DNA of 64,000 bases, taken from positions 51,837 to 115,836 of the forward strand of contig NZ_FNIY01000012.1 in assembly GCF_900104355.1 (NCBI RefSeq), given 5' to 3'. The DNA is from Phyllobacterium sp. OV277 (lineage in GTDB: Bacteria; Pseudomonadota; Alphaproteobacteria; Rhizobiales; Rhizobiaceae). Positions 9,179 to 19,053 of this stretch are shown here, one piece after another. Position numbers and translations under genes: made by a program. The notes beneath the pieces are model-generated. The model worked only from the letters and a program-made list of their open reading frames with translations, searched no databases and was not told the origin of the DNA. Positions within the stretch are counted from its first letter, which is position 1; each line of letters opens with the position of its first letter.

Positions 9179-11512
9179 TTAGTTGCTCCTTGTACCCCAA
9201 AGGTGATCGCGCAAGGATAGTGCGGGCTTGTATTCCGGTTTGATCTTGAGCGCCGCATCGAGATCAAACAGGGCTCCGTTGAGATTTCCCTTCACGCCTT
9301 GTAAAATTGCCCGCCTGAAATAGAGGGAAACATTCTGCGGGTCTGCTTCCAGCAATGCGTTCAATTCAGCGATATCGTGGTCGGCGTCGTCAGTCTTAAT
9401 GCTTTCGGCAGCGAGCGAGAGTTCTGTGGGCACGCTTCCAAGATTGAGTCTGACGACCTCAATCAGATCAGCGAATGCGTCGGTGAATGCGCCCTTGCTT
9501 AGCCGAACATGAGCACGACCGCTGTATGCCTCCACGTAATTTGGATCAAGTTTGATGGCTTTTGTGAAATCCACTATTGCAGCGTCCGCATTTCCTTTCT
9601 TTAAGAAAGCGAATCCACGGTTGTTGTAAGCTGTTTGATAATCAGGGCGAAGTTCTATCAACTGCCCATAATCGGCAATCGCGCCGTCAATATCGCGCAG
9701 GACAAGGCGAGAATCGCCACGAAAGCCATATGAATCTGAATTCTTCGGGTCGAGCTTGATGGCCTGATTATAATCGTCGATTGATCCATCGACATCGCCG
9801 CCTTTAAATCGGATCAGCCCGCGACTCCTATAAGCGTCCGCGAGCTGAGGATCGAGCTTGATGGCCTGGTCATAATCTCTCTTGGCCTCGTCGATGGTTC
9901 CTTTTTCGAAACCAGCCTTACCGCGATAGTAATAGGATGTGCCATCCGTTGGATCGAGTGCAATTGCCTCGTTGAGGTCAATCAGTGCCTCGTCGAAATC
10001 ACCCAGTCTAATTCGAACAAATCCTCTGTTCTTGTAAGCTACCGCAGATTGTGGGTTCAGTTGGACGGCCTGATCCAGATCTGAAAGCGCCCTGTCTAGA
10101 TTCCGGACTTGTGCATAAGCAAACCCGCGACCAACATATGCGTTGGAGTCGGTCGTTTCGAGTTGGATTACATTATCGTAATCGGCAATAGCGCCAGTAA
10201 AATCCTTCTTTTCGATGTGAACAATTCCGCGATTTTTATAAGCCTTCACGTTTTTGGAATCGAGTTTGATGGCCCGATCATAGTCGGCTAAGGCCCTGTT
10301 CAGATCCCCTTTTGATTTATGAGCGGCACCCCGGTTGTAATAGGTATTGGAATCTTGTGAATCGAATTTGATTGCCAGATCGAAATCATCAATCGCCTTA
10401 TCAAGTTTCCCGCGTTTGATATGGATCAGTCCACGATTGTTGTATGCACCGGCATATTCTGGGTTAATCTTGATTGCTTGATCGCAATCCTTCAAAGCAT
10501 CGTCCAGTTTGCCTTGCTCCCAAAGACCCAGACAGCGGTTATTGTGGAGCACCGCATCGTTGGGGTTGCTCTTGATTGCCTCATTGAGGTCATCCAGGGC
10601 ACCGTTAAAATCACCCAGTTTTATCCGGAGAGTTCCTCTATGCCTGTAAGCGGCAACAGATTTCGGATCAAGTTTGATTGCTTGATCTAGATCGGAAGCC
10701 GCTTTGTCCAGAACTCCGCGTTCAGTAAAAACAAAACCCCGGCCGGCATAAGCGCTCGCAAGGGTTGGATTGAGTTTGATTGCGATATCAAAGTCTTCCA
10801 TTGCACCCGAAAAATCTTTCTTATTAATCCGGGCTGTTCCTCGATTGCCATATGTTTCCGCGATTTTGGGATCGAGTTTGATCGACTGATTGTAATCTAC
10901 AAGAGCTTTATCAACTTCACCTTTATAAAATCGGGCAGCTCCTCGATCATTATAGAGGGATGACTGTGACGGATCGATTTCAATCGCATGGTCATAGTCA
11001 GCAATCGCAGCATCAACTTCACCCTTCTTAAATCGCGTCAGTCCGCGATTGCTGTAGGCCACTGTATATTTTCCGTCGAGTTTGATTGCCTGATTGAAGT
11101 CTAAAAGTGCTTTATCCAGATTATTCAACTTCATATAAACTCCGCCCCGGCTATTATAGCCGATGGCGTGATTGGGATCGAACGCTATTGCTTTGTCGAA
11201 GTCCTTCAGTGCGGCATCCATGTCGCCTTTGCGGAAGCTGGCCATCCCGCGATTGTGGTAAGCTATGACTAAATTGGGGTTGAGCTTGATTGCCTGATTG
11301 AAGTCGGCGATCGCCTCATCATATTTTCCCATCTCCAGATAGGCATTACCACGGTGGCCGTAGGCGAGGGCATTTGCAGGATCAACACGGATAATCGTGT
11401 TCAATTCGTAGATGTCCTGCGCTGGATCGCCCGGAAGCTTTTTTTCGTCCGCCAGCGCAATTGTGGACAAAAGCACAATTATTCCGAAACCGGCTGCACA
11501 CACGCGTTTCAT
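9179..11512 (-). CDS. Secreted tetratricopeptide-repeat protein, 20 TPR units
   Basis: A 777-residue protein with a signal peptide (MKRVCAAGFGIIVLLSTIAL, cleavage near ALA-DE), followed by nineteen near-perfect 34-residue TPR units from about residue 50 (consensus AYxNRGxxxxxKGDxDxAIxDYDxAIKLDPxx), a degenerate spacer and one last unit (SLYFRRAILQGVKGNLNGAL). It should form an extended periplasmic or surface superhelix that binds other proteins; no catalytic domain is visible. The repeats show a higher-order period of about six units. The start has GGGGA upstream. It is transcribed away from the T6SS island next door; a link to that island is only positional. Confidence 0.88.
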   Translation of the reverse strand: MKRVCAAGFGIIVLLSTIALADEKKLPGDPAQDIYELNTIIRVDPANALAYGHRGNAYLEMGKYDEAIADFNQAIKLNPNLVIAYHNRGMASFRKGDMDAALKDFDKAIAFDPNHAIGYNSRGGVYMKLNNLDKALLDFNQAIKLDGKYTVAYSNRGLTRFKKGEVDAAIADYDHAIEIDPSQSSLYNDRGAARFYKGEVDKALVDYNQSIKLDPKIAETYGNRGTARINKKDFSGAMEDFDIAIKLNPTLASAYAGRGFVFTERGVLDKAASDLDQAIKLDPKSVAAYRHRGTLRIKLGDFNGALDDLNEAIKSNPNDAVLHNNRCLGLWEQGKLDDALKDCDQAIKINPEYAGAYNNRGLIHIKRGKLDKAIDDFDLAIKFDSQDSNTYYNRGAAHKSKGDLNRALADYDRAIKLDSKNVKAYKNRGIVHIEKKDFTGAIADYDNVIQLETTDSNAYVGRGFAYAQVRNLDRALSDLDQAVQLNPQSAVAYKNRGFVRIRLGDFDEALIDLNEAIALDPTDGTSYYYRGKAGFEKGTIDEAKRDYDQAIKLDPQLADAYRSRGLIRFKGGDVDGSIDDYNQAIKLDPKNSDSYGFRGDSRLVLRDIDGAIADYGQLIELRPDYQTAYNNRGFAFLKKGNADAAIVDFTKAIKLDPNYVEAYSGRAHVRLSKGAFTDAFADLIEVVRLNLGSVPTELSLAAESIKTDDADHDIAELNALLEADPQNVSLYFRRAILQGVKGNLNGALFDLDAALKIKPEYKPALSLRDHLWGTRSN

Positions 11513-11956
11513 AGGATAATCCCCGCTGCAGGTCAGAACTCACATTGTATCAAGAGTTCACTCGACTTCAAAAGCGGGAGCTATAGTGTAAACGCACTAT
11601 GCGGCGGTCTTTGGTTGGCCGAATTGGACGCTGAGGGGCTATCAATTATCCAGTAAGCGCGATGCAATCCTTGTCTTAACTCATGATCCGACGTCGATGT
11701 CTGCCAAAGCGCGGTTTTGGCCGTAATCATCAGAATGAAGTTCTGACATCTATATCCGGTTTGCGAGCTAGTGCCCGTCAAACTTTATTGGCATTTTCCT
11801 CACCGTTGATCGGTTTGAAAAAAGCATCTTAGTGTTCCAGAATGGGCGTCTTTTTTGATTGCCAAGGGCGGCGGAAAGAAATGCAACCGCATGCTTGGCA
11901 CAACGGGAAGATGCGGCTATGTTCCAGCCTGCCAGTTAAACGGGGGTAGCAATCCG
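11513..11956. other. Divergent promoter region of the T6SS island
   Basis: About 440 bases between the TPR gene and vgrG. It must hold the promoter for the vgrG-rhs unit. A short inverted repeat ATAGTG / CACTAT separated by six bases lies at about 11583-11600. No sigma-54 -24/-12 element was found. The vgrG frame is open back to a TTG at 11855, but those residues do not resemble VgrG. Confidence 0.4.
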
Positions 11957-13912
11957 ATGTCTGGAGAGGCATATCAGTTCGTAGAAGCAGGGTTGGAGCA
12001 GGCTGATCGACTCTTGCGGTTGTCTACGCCGTTGGGTGAGGATGTACTTCTTCCCGAAAAGTCGCAGATACAGGAAAAGATCAACGGCCTGTTCGAAATC
12101 GAAGTTGTCGTTAAGTCTAAACGGCTGGATGTCAAACCAGACGAGATCGTCGGCAAGACGGCTGATCTGTCCGTTGAAATTGCTTATGGGGAACGCCGGT
12201 ACTGGAACGGTCTGGTGACCGGACTGATGGAGGGTCCTCCCGTGTCGCGCGGACTTCGCGCATACAGGCTGACAATCCGTCCTGAACTATGGCTGCTCTC
12301 GCAGCGCTCCGATTGCCGCATCTGGTTGGACAAGACGACTTTGCAAGTTGCGGAAACCTTGCTTTCCGAACACGGCATCAAGGCGCCGGTTACGGGCGGG
12401 GTGTTTGCTCCCCCGGCTCCCATCCATTATTCGGTGCAATGGAATGAAACCGATCTCGCCTATCTGACACGGCGGCTTGAACAGGACGGTCTTTTTTACT
12501 GGTTCGAGCATGAGAAGGGTCAGCATACGCTGCACATTGCCAGCCATTCCTATGGATATACGGAAGGTCAGGACACGGACGTGCGGCTTGCGGCAGGCTC
12601 CAGTGACCGGAACCATATCACCCGCTTCGAAAAGCACTTCCAGTTCATTCCGGGTAAAAGAGCCGGCGGTGACTGGAACTTTGAAATGCCGAGTGACCCG
12701 CAAGGTGGCAAGACATCCTCGCTGGTCTCGCTGCCGAAGAATACCGAGTACGAATTATATGAATATCCGGCCAAGGCGATGGACGGCGCTGCCAACGAAG
12801 CGGCAGTGAAATTGCGCATGCAGGCAGCGGAATCTGATCATGAGCAGATTGAGGCTGAATCGACGGTCAGAACCCTTGCCGCCGGTCGCAAGTTCAAGCC
12901 CTACGAAGTCGCCCACGCTGACGACCAGTTTGAAGAATATGTGGTGACGGCCATTATCCATCAAATGGTCGATCATTCCTATGAAACGGTTCAGGATGGG
13001 TCACTGGACTATACCAATAGTTTCACCGCACTTCCCGCGCGGCTTCCGGCAACACCGCACCGCACTACAGCGCGTCCGCGCATTGACGGTACCCAGGTTG
13101 CTATTATCGCAGGACCATCTGGCGAAGAGATCCATCCCGATGAATATGGACGGGTGAAAGTCTGGTTCCCGTGGGACAGGCGCGCCAAAAGAGATGGGTC
13201 CGATACATGCTGGATGCGCGTGATGCAGAGCTGGGCCGGTGTTGGCTGGGGCGCGCAAACCATACCGCGTATCGGCATGGAAGCCATGGTCACCTATATC
13301 GATGGCGATCCGGATCGACCGGTGATAGCAGGTCTGGTGCCAAACAAGCGGCAAAAAGTGCCCTATGGTCTTCCTGCCGCCAAAACCAAATCCGGGTTCA
13401 AGACGCAGACCCATAAGGGGCAGGGCTTTAATGAGCTGTCGTTTGATGACGACAATGGAAATGAGAAGATTTTTGTCCATGCCCAGAAGGATCTGAGCCG
13501 GATTATCAAAGACAATGAATCGACCACTGTCGAAAAAGGCAACAGGACGACCACCCTTCAGCAAGGTGATGAACACAAGACACTGGAACAGGGCAACCGG
13601 ACGGTTAGCGTCAAAACAGGTGACGAAACCAAAACCATCGGTCAGGGTAATCTTTCCGAAAAGATAGCTCTGGCCCGCAAGACCGAAGCCAATACCATTG
13701 GGGCGAATGCAATAGCTGGCAAGGCTGGACCTGGGCTTATCACATATACAGCCGATGACCAGATCACCCTGAAGGTGGGCGTCAGCGAAATAACCCTGAC
13801 GAAAAATAACATCATCATCAAGCACGCAGGCTCGGTTATCACGTTGGATGCACTCATCATTGACCAGATTGCCGGCAATATTCATCTGAACAAAGACAAG
13901 GGCGGAGCATAA
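11957..13912 (+). CDS. vgrG: Type VI secretion system spike protein VgrG
   Basis: VgrG trimer forms the tip of the T6SS tube and carries cargo. The 651-residue protein has the gp27-like N-terminal part (RLLRLSTPLGEDVLLPEK near residue 17, later IHYSVQWNETDLAYLTRRLEQDGLFYWFEH), the gp5 OB-fold with EEIHPDEYGRVKVWFPWDR and CWMRVMQSWAGVGWGAQTIPRIGMEA, and a repetitive gp5-like needle (GNRTTTLQQGDEHKTLEQGN). The C-terminus ends in a short beta-rich tail without an added effector domain. The ATG at 11957 follows a GGGGG stretch and gives a standard N-terminus; a TTG 34 codons upstream is rejected. It heads the unit vgrG-chaperone-rhs-immunity. Confidence 0.93.
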   Translation: MSGEAYQFVEAGLEQADRLLRLSTPLGEDVLLPEKSQIQEKINGLFEIEVVVKSKRLDVKPDEIVGKTADLSVEIAYGERRYWNGLVTGLMEGPPVSRGLRAYRLTIRPELWLLSQRSDCRIWLDKTTLQVAETLLSEHGIKAPVTGGVFAPPAPIHYSVQWNETDLAYLTRRLEQDGLFYWFEHEKGQHTLHIASHSYGYTEGQDTDVRLAAGSSDRNHITRFEKHFQFIPGKRAGGDWNFEMPSDPQGGKTSSLVSLPKNTEYELYEYPAKAMDGAANEAAVKLRMQAAESDHEQIEAESTVRTLAAGRKFKPYEVAHADDQFEEYVVTAIIHQMVDHSYETVQDGSLDYTNSFTALPARLPATPHRTTARPRIDGTQVAIIAGPSGEEIHPDEYGRVKVWFPWDRRAKRDGSDTCWMRVMQSWAGVGWGAQTIPRIGMEAMVTYIDGDPDRPVIAGLVPNKRQKVPYGLPAAKTKSGFKTQTHKGQGFNELSFDDDNGNEKIFVHAQKDLSRIIKDNESTTVEKGNRTTTLQQGDEHKTLEQGNRTVSVKTGDETKTIGQGNLSEKIALARKTEANTIGANAIAGKAGPGLITYTADDQITLKVGVSEITLTKNNIIIKHAGSVITLDALIIDQIAGNIHLNKDKGGA

Positions 13913-13917
13913 GCGGA

Positions 13918-14346
13918 ATGATGTTTCATTTCGACGAGGGATACATGTCAATCCCGGATGGCTGGAAAGACCAGACCATCAATATTATTTCAAGTACGGG
14001 CACTTCTGAGGCTGGTTTAACCTTCACCATTACCCGCGAGGAAATGCCGTGGGGTATGCAGTTTGATGAATATGTGGACGCTGAACTTGGCAAGGCTGCC
14101 AAGGCCCTGAACGAGTTCACTATCGTCGAGAAAGTTCCGGTGCAGATATCCGGCAATCCGGCCCATCAGGTCGAATGCACCTGGGTGGCCAAGCAGGGGC
14201 TGATGCATCAGATCATCACCACGATATCGCAGCGTAACAAGGCTATTGTTGTCACTGCGTCCAGCCCGGTGAAGATGTCCGAAACGCAGAAAAAGCAGCT
14301 TGTTGCTACGGTGCATACATTTCGTTTTGTTGACCGCAAGGATTAA
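13918..14346 (+). CDS. DUF1795/DcrB-family Eag chaperone for the Rhs effector
   Basis: A 142-residue cytoplasmic protein without signal peptide, with DUF1795 features (a beta-rich start MFHFDEGYMSIPDGWKDQTI, LTFTITREEMPWG in the middle, terminal HTFRFVDR). Eag proteins of this family shield the N-terminal transmembrane helices of PAAR-containing Rhs effectors and load them on VgrG. The position, five bases after vgrG and eight before an Rhs effector with two glycine/alanine-rich hydrophobic regions, fits that role exactly. Function is inferred from family plus context. Confidence 0.85.
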   Translation: MMFHFDEGYMSIPDGWKDQTINIISSTGTSEAGLTFTITREEMPWGMQFDEYVDAELGKAAKALNEFTIVEKVPVQISGNPAHQVECTWVAKQGLMHQIITTISQRNKAIVVTASSPVKMSETQKKQLVATVHTFRFVDRKD

Positions 14347-14354
14347 GAGCCAAC

Positions 14355-17300
14355 GTGTCTCTCCTTAACAACATCGCTACGGGAGGAGCAGTCGCTGCCG
14401 GTCGCAGGCACGGTTCCTATACCAGTGTGCCAAATTCGAATACGCCACAAGCTGGTACCCCCACTTATGACATGGGGCCACTCGACGATCCCACAGCACG
14501 ATCTGATGCAGTCAAGGGGTGGGACTCAACACTCGACTTTGTCGAGAGCGACGCCTTCAATTATGCCGTCACAGGGGGCATGGTTGGCTATGCCGGTGTT
14601 ACCGGAGCAATGGCGACAGGGACATTGGCTGGTGGCGCGACAGCGATGGGGACGGCGCTCGTTCCGGTTGCAGCGGGCTTGGCCGGTGCGATGGTTGGTG
14701 CTTGGGCCGGTGAGAAACTCGGAAACTGGGCGATGGATGCCATGGGCTACCAGAAAATTGCCCAGAATGGCGAGATGCCAGCCCATAAACAGCATCCGAT
14801 TGCTCATGAGAGCAGTTGGGGGCTTGGCGCACTTGTCCTCGGTGCAGTCGCAGGGCTGGCAGCCGGAATATTTGTCGTTGCCACGTTCGGCACAGGACTT
14901 GTTGTTCTCGCTGCTGCCGCTGCCGTTGGGGGTGCATTAGCGGGATTGGGTGCCGGCTTCGCATCGGCTGCTGGACAATATGGGACCAATAAAGGGGTTA
15001 TATCCAATGGGTCACCCAACGTCTCTTTCGAGGGAAAACCTGTAGCGCGCATCACCGACGAGGTTGTGTGCGAAGATCACGGCATCCAGAAGATCGCGCA
15101 GGGCAACATGACCGTGTTTGCCAATGGTCTTGCAATTGCCCATATCGGTCACAAGACAACCTGCGACGGTACTATCAATGATGGTTGCAAGACGATTGTA
15201 ATCGATCTCGACACCAATCCGCAGCAGCTCGACATCGATGTCGGTTGGATGAAACGGATCACCCGGACGGGTTTGGCCATTCTCAACTTTCTGCCACTGC
15301 CAAGTGGCAAACGAAAGCCGGGTCAAAGCCGTGCGCATCCGGTCGAGAACAAACCGGCAGGTGTTTGCACCACCAGAGGCTGTCCGGCCGACGTGGCCTC
15401 TGGCCAGTTCTTCGATGTGCGCACTGACCTTTATTTACCCGGTACAATTCCGATCGTGTTTCAGCGGGTATGTCAGCGCAATGCCGCAGGCCTGCTTGGC
15501 AAGGGCTGGATGTCCAACTGGACACAACATCTTCATGTCGATGGCGGTGTCGTCCAGTTCCACGATCCCGAAGGCGTCATTATCAGTTTTCATGCTCCCT
15601 ATGAGCAGATCGACGCTGAAAATGTCCGCTTCCCGCACTTGCGGCTTTTTTCCGAGGACCGGCGGTCCTTTACAATCTGGAACAGCAGGCAGCAGCTCTA
15701 CTACATTTTCGCAGAAGCCAATCTCGGACGTGTGTGGCTGTCGCGCATCGAAGACCGCAATGGCAACACGGTGGAGTTCACTTACGATCCTGATGGCCTT
15801 GCTCGTGTCATACATTCGGATGGGTTTGAACTTGGTGTTCATTCCGAGAACTGGCTGCTGAAATCGGTTTTCACCGGCGTTGCTGATGACACCAGGCAAA
15901 TGGTCGAGTGGTCTTACACCACGCATGGATGCCTCGAGGAAGTACGCTCTGCGCAGAGTGGGTATCTGCGCTATTACTATGATGAGCATGATCGTATCAT
16001 TCGCTGGCATGACAGCAAGGCAAGCGATGTCAGCTATGTCTGGAACAAAGAAGACCGCGTCAGCAGCATCGTCAGCACATCAGGATATATGTCCGGTGAT
16101 TTCGCATATGATGCCAAAAACCGGATAACCCGCTTCACCGACAGCCTCGGGGCAACCTCCGTCTATTTCTATGATGAAGATGGTCTTGTCTGGAAAGAAA
16201 TCGATCCGCTTGGGAACGAATGGCTCACCGAATGGGGCGTATCGTTCAATATTATTTCCACCACAACACCGCTGGGCCTGAAATCCACCTTTCAATATGA
16301 CGAGATCGGCAATGTGGTCACGTTGAGGGATGCTGATGGTGCGACAATGTCTTGGTCGTACGGGTCAGATGGCTTGCTCTCATCCGCATCGGATGCAGAA
16401 GGTAACAGTCGTGAGTACCACTATGACAATCGTGGCAATATGATTGCGATGGTCAATGAGGTGGGAGAAACCACGTCTCTGCGGGTTGGTGAACGCGGTG
16501 AATTGCTGCGTATTGATCAGCCCAATGGCGGACAAAGCCGTGTCTTTTATGATCATTTCATGCGGCCACGCGCGGTTACGGATGCTGCGGGTAATACACG
16601 GACCATGCAGTATGATATTGAGGGTCGATTGCTTTGGGCGACTGACGCACTTGGTAACCAGACCAGGTTTGACTACACCCGCGATGCCCTCAATCCAAAA
16701 GGTGCATTGCGTGAAGTTTTGCTCGCCGATGGCAGCCGTGAACAGTTTGAATATGACAGCGAAGGCAATCCAGCGCGCTTTATCGACGCCAACGGGAATG
16801 CGCGTGATTTTTCCTTCGGGCCTTTTGATCTGCCGCTTGTGACGACCGACTCTTTTGGCAACCGCCTGCGTTACGAATATGATGGTGAAGGTCGCATGAC
16901 CGCCGTGGTCAACGCAAAGTCGGAACGCTATGAGCTTACGATCGACGCTGCCGGCCGCATTGTGAGGGAAAAGGAGTTTGGCGGGATTGCGACAGACTAT
17001 TCGCGTGATGCGGATGGTCGAACGGTATCCCGATTTACGGCTGATGGCGTAGAGACGTTGTATGATTACAACGTCCGCAATGAGCTTCTGGCTGTAAGCG
17101 TTGTTCGGGACAGTAAAAAGATCAGCACTCACTACGCTTATGACAAACGGGGTTTGCTCATTTCTGCCCAGAACTTCGATTCCCTCATTAAGTTTGAGTA
17201 TGATGCATTGGGGCGGGCGACCAGAGAAGAAATGAATGGCCGAACCGTTATGTCGGGATACACAGCAGGGGTATTGAGCCGGGTAGCTCGTGAGGGGGAT

Positions 17301-19049
17301 TCCGCCAGCTTCCAACTGTCTTATGATCGCACCGGTGCGGTACAATCCTTGTCGATCGCCGGACATGACCCCGTGGCATTCTCCAGAGATGCCCGCGGTT
17401 TTGAGGTACTGCGCCGGAGCGGAGCTGGATTTGCCCAGGCCCAGTCCTATTCATCTACTGGTTTGCTTGAGGCACAGATCGCCGGATCATTTAAAGATGT
17501 GTCGGGCCAGTTGTCTGGTATGCCCGGCCGTGAACGATTGCCGGGGCGGCATACGATCATAGGCGCTCTCAAGGTCAACCGCCATTATCAATGGGATCCA
17601 GCAGCCAATCTTGTTGGCATTGTTGATGGGCGGTGGGGTGAGACGCGCTATGGCCATGACGATCGAAACCAGATCATCCAGACGACCCATCAAAGCCGTT
17701 TTGCAGGTGCGTCGTTCATGGAGCGCTTCGGTTATGATGCCTGCAACAATCTTTCGGTGGCAGACTATACGAGCGGGAAAGATCCGGCGCGATCGGTGAA
17801 GGAAGCGCTCCCCGGTCAGACGGTCGAACAGGGTGCTGGAGGCCGCGTGCGTAAACGCGGGCACTTCCGATATGCCTACGATCTGCGTGGACGGGTCATC
17901 GAGAAACGCTACGAGGAAGATGGCTTTCGGCCTAAAATCTGGCGCTATGAATGGGAAAGCCAGAACAGGCTCGTTCAACTCGAGACGCCGGACGGTGAAA
18001 TCTGGCGCTATGGCTATGACGCATTGGGACGGCGGATAAGACGGCTGCGTGTGCTTGAAGGTGGCAAGGGCACCAGTAAGGGGCGCTTTAAATCCGATGG
18101 GACGAGAGAGCCTCATGATCGCGTTGGTTCGGCATTCCAATGGGACTGCAATCAGATGATTGCTGAAGCACCGGTCTATGCGGATGGAACGGTAGCATGG
18201 GAGAAGGCCAGAAACTGGATTTATGAACCTGGTACCTCCAAGCCGCTGGCAAGGCTGGGAGCGGATGACAGTCTGCACTTTGTGGTGACCGATCACGCCG
18301 GGACACCCCGTGAACTTGTTAGCGAAGATGGTGGTAAGGTTGTCTGGACCGCCCAGTTCCAGACCTGGGGTCAGGTTGATCAGCAACAATTCTGGCCTGA
18401 TGATCCCGGGGCAAATGACAATCAACCAACGGAAGACATTGATTGTCCCATCCGCTTTCAAGGTCAATGGGAAGACGCGGAAAGTGGCCTCTACTACAAC
18501 CATCAGCGTTACTATGATCCAGATTCCGCACAATATTTGTCACCCGACCCAATCGGACTTTCTGGTGGCTCCCGCCTGCAAGGATATGTAGCCAATCCCG
18601 GCACTTGGGTTGACCCATTGGGCCTTGTCCCCTGTGTTCCGCAGACAGGTTCTTATCGCGATTTGCGGAAGAATCTGAAAGGTACAAACCAGCAGGCAAA
18701 TCACTTGAATCAGGATGCAGCATTCCGCGATGTCATCCCACATAGTGCAGGTGCTGCAAATGCGATGCAGGGCAATGCGTTCAAGGATATTGGAACGCCA
18801 CACTATGAATTCCACAAATCCCTTGAGGGGTTCTGGGATAAATATCGCAAGGGTGGTTCCGATTATGGCAAGAAGCCGACGGTTGGTCAGTACGATACGG
18901 CTCTTCGTGATGCGCTGACATCCTCTGGTTATTCAAGCTCCGATGTTAACCATCTCGCATCTGTTGCCGAGCAAAACCGCGTGGCACATGGATTGAGTAA
19001 CAGTAGTCCTGTACCGAGAGTTCCGGGGCGAATTAATCAAAGAAAGTAA
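14355..19049 (+). CDS. PAAR-Rhs polymorphic toxin, T6SS effector
   Basis: A 1564-residue effector. Residues 72-119 and 155-206 are hydrophobic, Gly/Ala-rich segments expected to cross the target membrane. Residues about 214-285 form a PAAR tip with candidate metal ligands Cys239, His242, His266 and Cys270. From about residue 335 (CPADVASGQFF) to 1424 there are many YDxxGR-type Rhs repeats that build the cocoon. Two DPxGL motifs near 1398 and 1420-1424 mark the Rhs autocleavage site. The last 140 residues, from base 18627, are the variable toxin, which I do not recognise with certainty; ANHLNQDAAF and GTPHYEFHKSLEGFW give histidines suited to a metal nuclease. Start is GTG at 14355 with AAGAG upstream. 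Confidence 0.93.
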   Translation: MSLLNNIATGGAVAAGRRHGSYTSVPNSNTPQAGTPTYDMGPLDDPTARSDAVKGWDSTLDFVESDAFNYAVTGGMVGYAGVTGAMATGTLAGGATAMGTALVPVAAGLAGAMVGAWAGEKLGNWAMDAMGYQKIAQNGEMPAHKQHPIAHESSWGLGALVLGAVAGLAAGIFVVATFGTGLVVLAAAAAVGGALAGLGAGFASAAGQYGTNKGVISNGSPNVSFEGKPVARITDEVVCEDHGIQKIAQGNMTVFANGLAIAHIGHKTTCDGTINDGCKTIVIDLDTNPQQLDIDVGWMKRITRTGLAILNFLPLPSGKRKPGQSRAHPVENKPAGVCTTRGCPADVASGQFFDVRTDLYLPGTIPIVFQRVCQRNAAGLLGKGWMSNWTQHLHVDGGVVQFHDPEGVIISFHAPYEQIDAENVRFPHLRLFSEDRRSFTIWNSRQQLYYIFAEANLGRVWLSRIEDRNGNTVEFTYDPDGLARVIHSDGFELGVHSENWLLKSVFTGVADDTRQMVEWSYTTHGCLEEVRSAQSGYLRYYYDEHDRIIRWHDSKASDVSYVWNKEDRVSSIVSTSGYMSGDFAYDAKNRITRFTDSLGATSVYFYDEDGLVWKEIDPLGNEWLTEWGVSFNIISTTTPLGLKSTFQYDEIGNVVTLRDADGATMSWSYGSDGLLSSASDAEGNSREYHYDNRGNMIAMVNEVGETTSLRVGERGELLRIDQPNGGQSRVFYDHFMRPRAVTDAAGNTRTMQYDIEGRLLWATDALGNQTRFDYTRDALNPKGALREVLLADGSREQFEYDSEGNPARFIDANGNARDFSFGPFDLPLVTTDSFGNRLRYEYDGEGRMTAVVNAKSERYELTIDAAGRIVREKEFGGIATDYSRDADGRTVSRFTADGVETLYDYNVRNELLAVSVVRDSKKISTHYAYDKRGLLISAQNFDSLIKFEYDALGRATREEMNGRTVMSGYTAGVLSRVAREGDSASFQLSYDRTGAVQSLSIAGHDPVAFSRDARGFEVLRRSGAGFAQAQSYSSTGLLEAQIAGSFKDVSGQLSGMPGRERLPGRHTIIGALKVNRHYQWDPAANLVGIVDGRWGETRYGHDDRNQIIQTTHQSRFAGASFMERFGYDACNNLSVADYTSGKDPARSVKEALPGQTVEQGAGGRVRKRGHFRYAYDLRGRVIEKRYEEDGFRPKIWRYEWESQNRLVQLETPDGEIWRYGYDALGRRIRRLRVLEGGKGTSKGRFKSDGTREPHDRVGSAFQWDCNQMIAEAPVYADGTVAWEKARNWIYEPGTSKPLARLGADDSLHFVVTDHAGTPRELVSEDGGKVVWTAQFQTWGQVDQQQFWPDDPGANDNQPTEDIDCPIRFQGQWEDAESGLYYNHQRYYDPDSAQYLSPDPIGLSGGSRLQGYVANPGTWVDPLGLVPCVPQTGSYRDLRKNLKGTNQQANHLNQDAAFRDVIPHSAGAANAMQGNAFKDIGTPHYEFHKSLEGFWDKYRKGGSDYGKKPTVGQYDTALRDALTSSGYSSSDVNHLASVAEQNRVAHGLSNSSPVPRVPGRINQRK

Positions 19050-19053
19050 AGAC

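Noticed and set aside
9179..11512. Regular DNA repeats of about 102 bases, considered as a CRISPR or tandem satellite
   Set aside because: The period equals 34 codons and the frame encodes TPR units throughout; there are no spacers.
11513..11956. Sigma-54 promoter before vgrG
   Set aside because: TGGCAC occurs near 11895 but the matching -12 TTGC element at correct spacing is missing.
13001..13951. 316-codon antisense frame under vgrG
   Set aside because: It overlaps confidently assigned VgrG motifs and has no SD or family features.
16380..18533. Long antisense open frames (328 and 348 codons) under the Rhs gene
   Set aside because: They lie fully opposite the repetitive Rhs core, lack ribosome sites and resemble no protein; they follow from codon bias on the sense strand.
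18627..19049. Assignment of the Rhs tail to the Ntox15/Tde1-type DNase family
   Set aside because: The HxxD arrangement is not present; the histidine in ANHLNQD is one residue off and the surrounding sequence differs.
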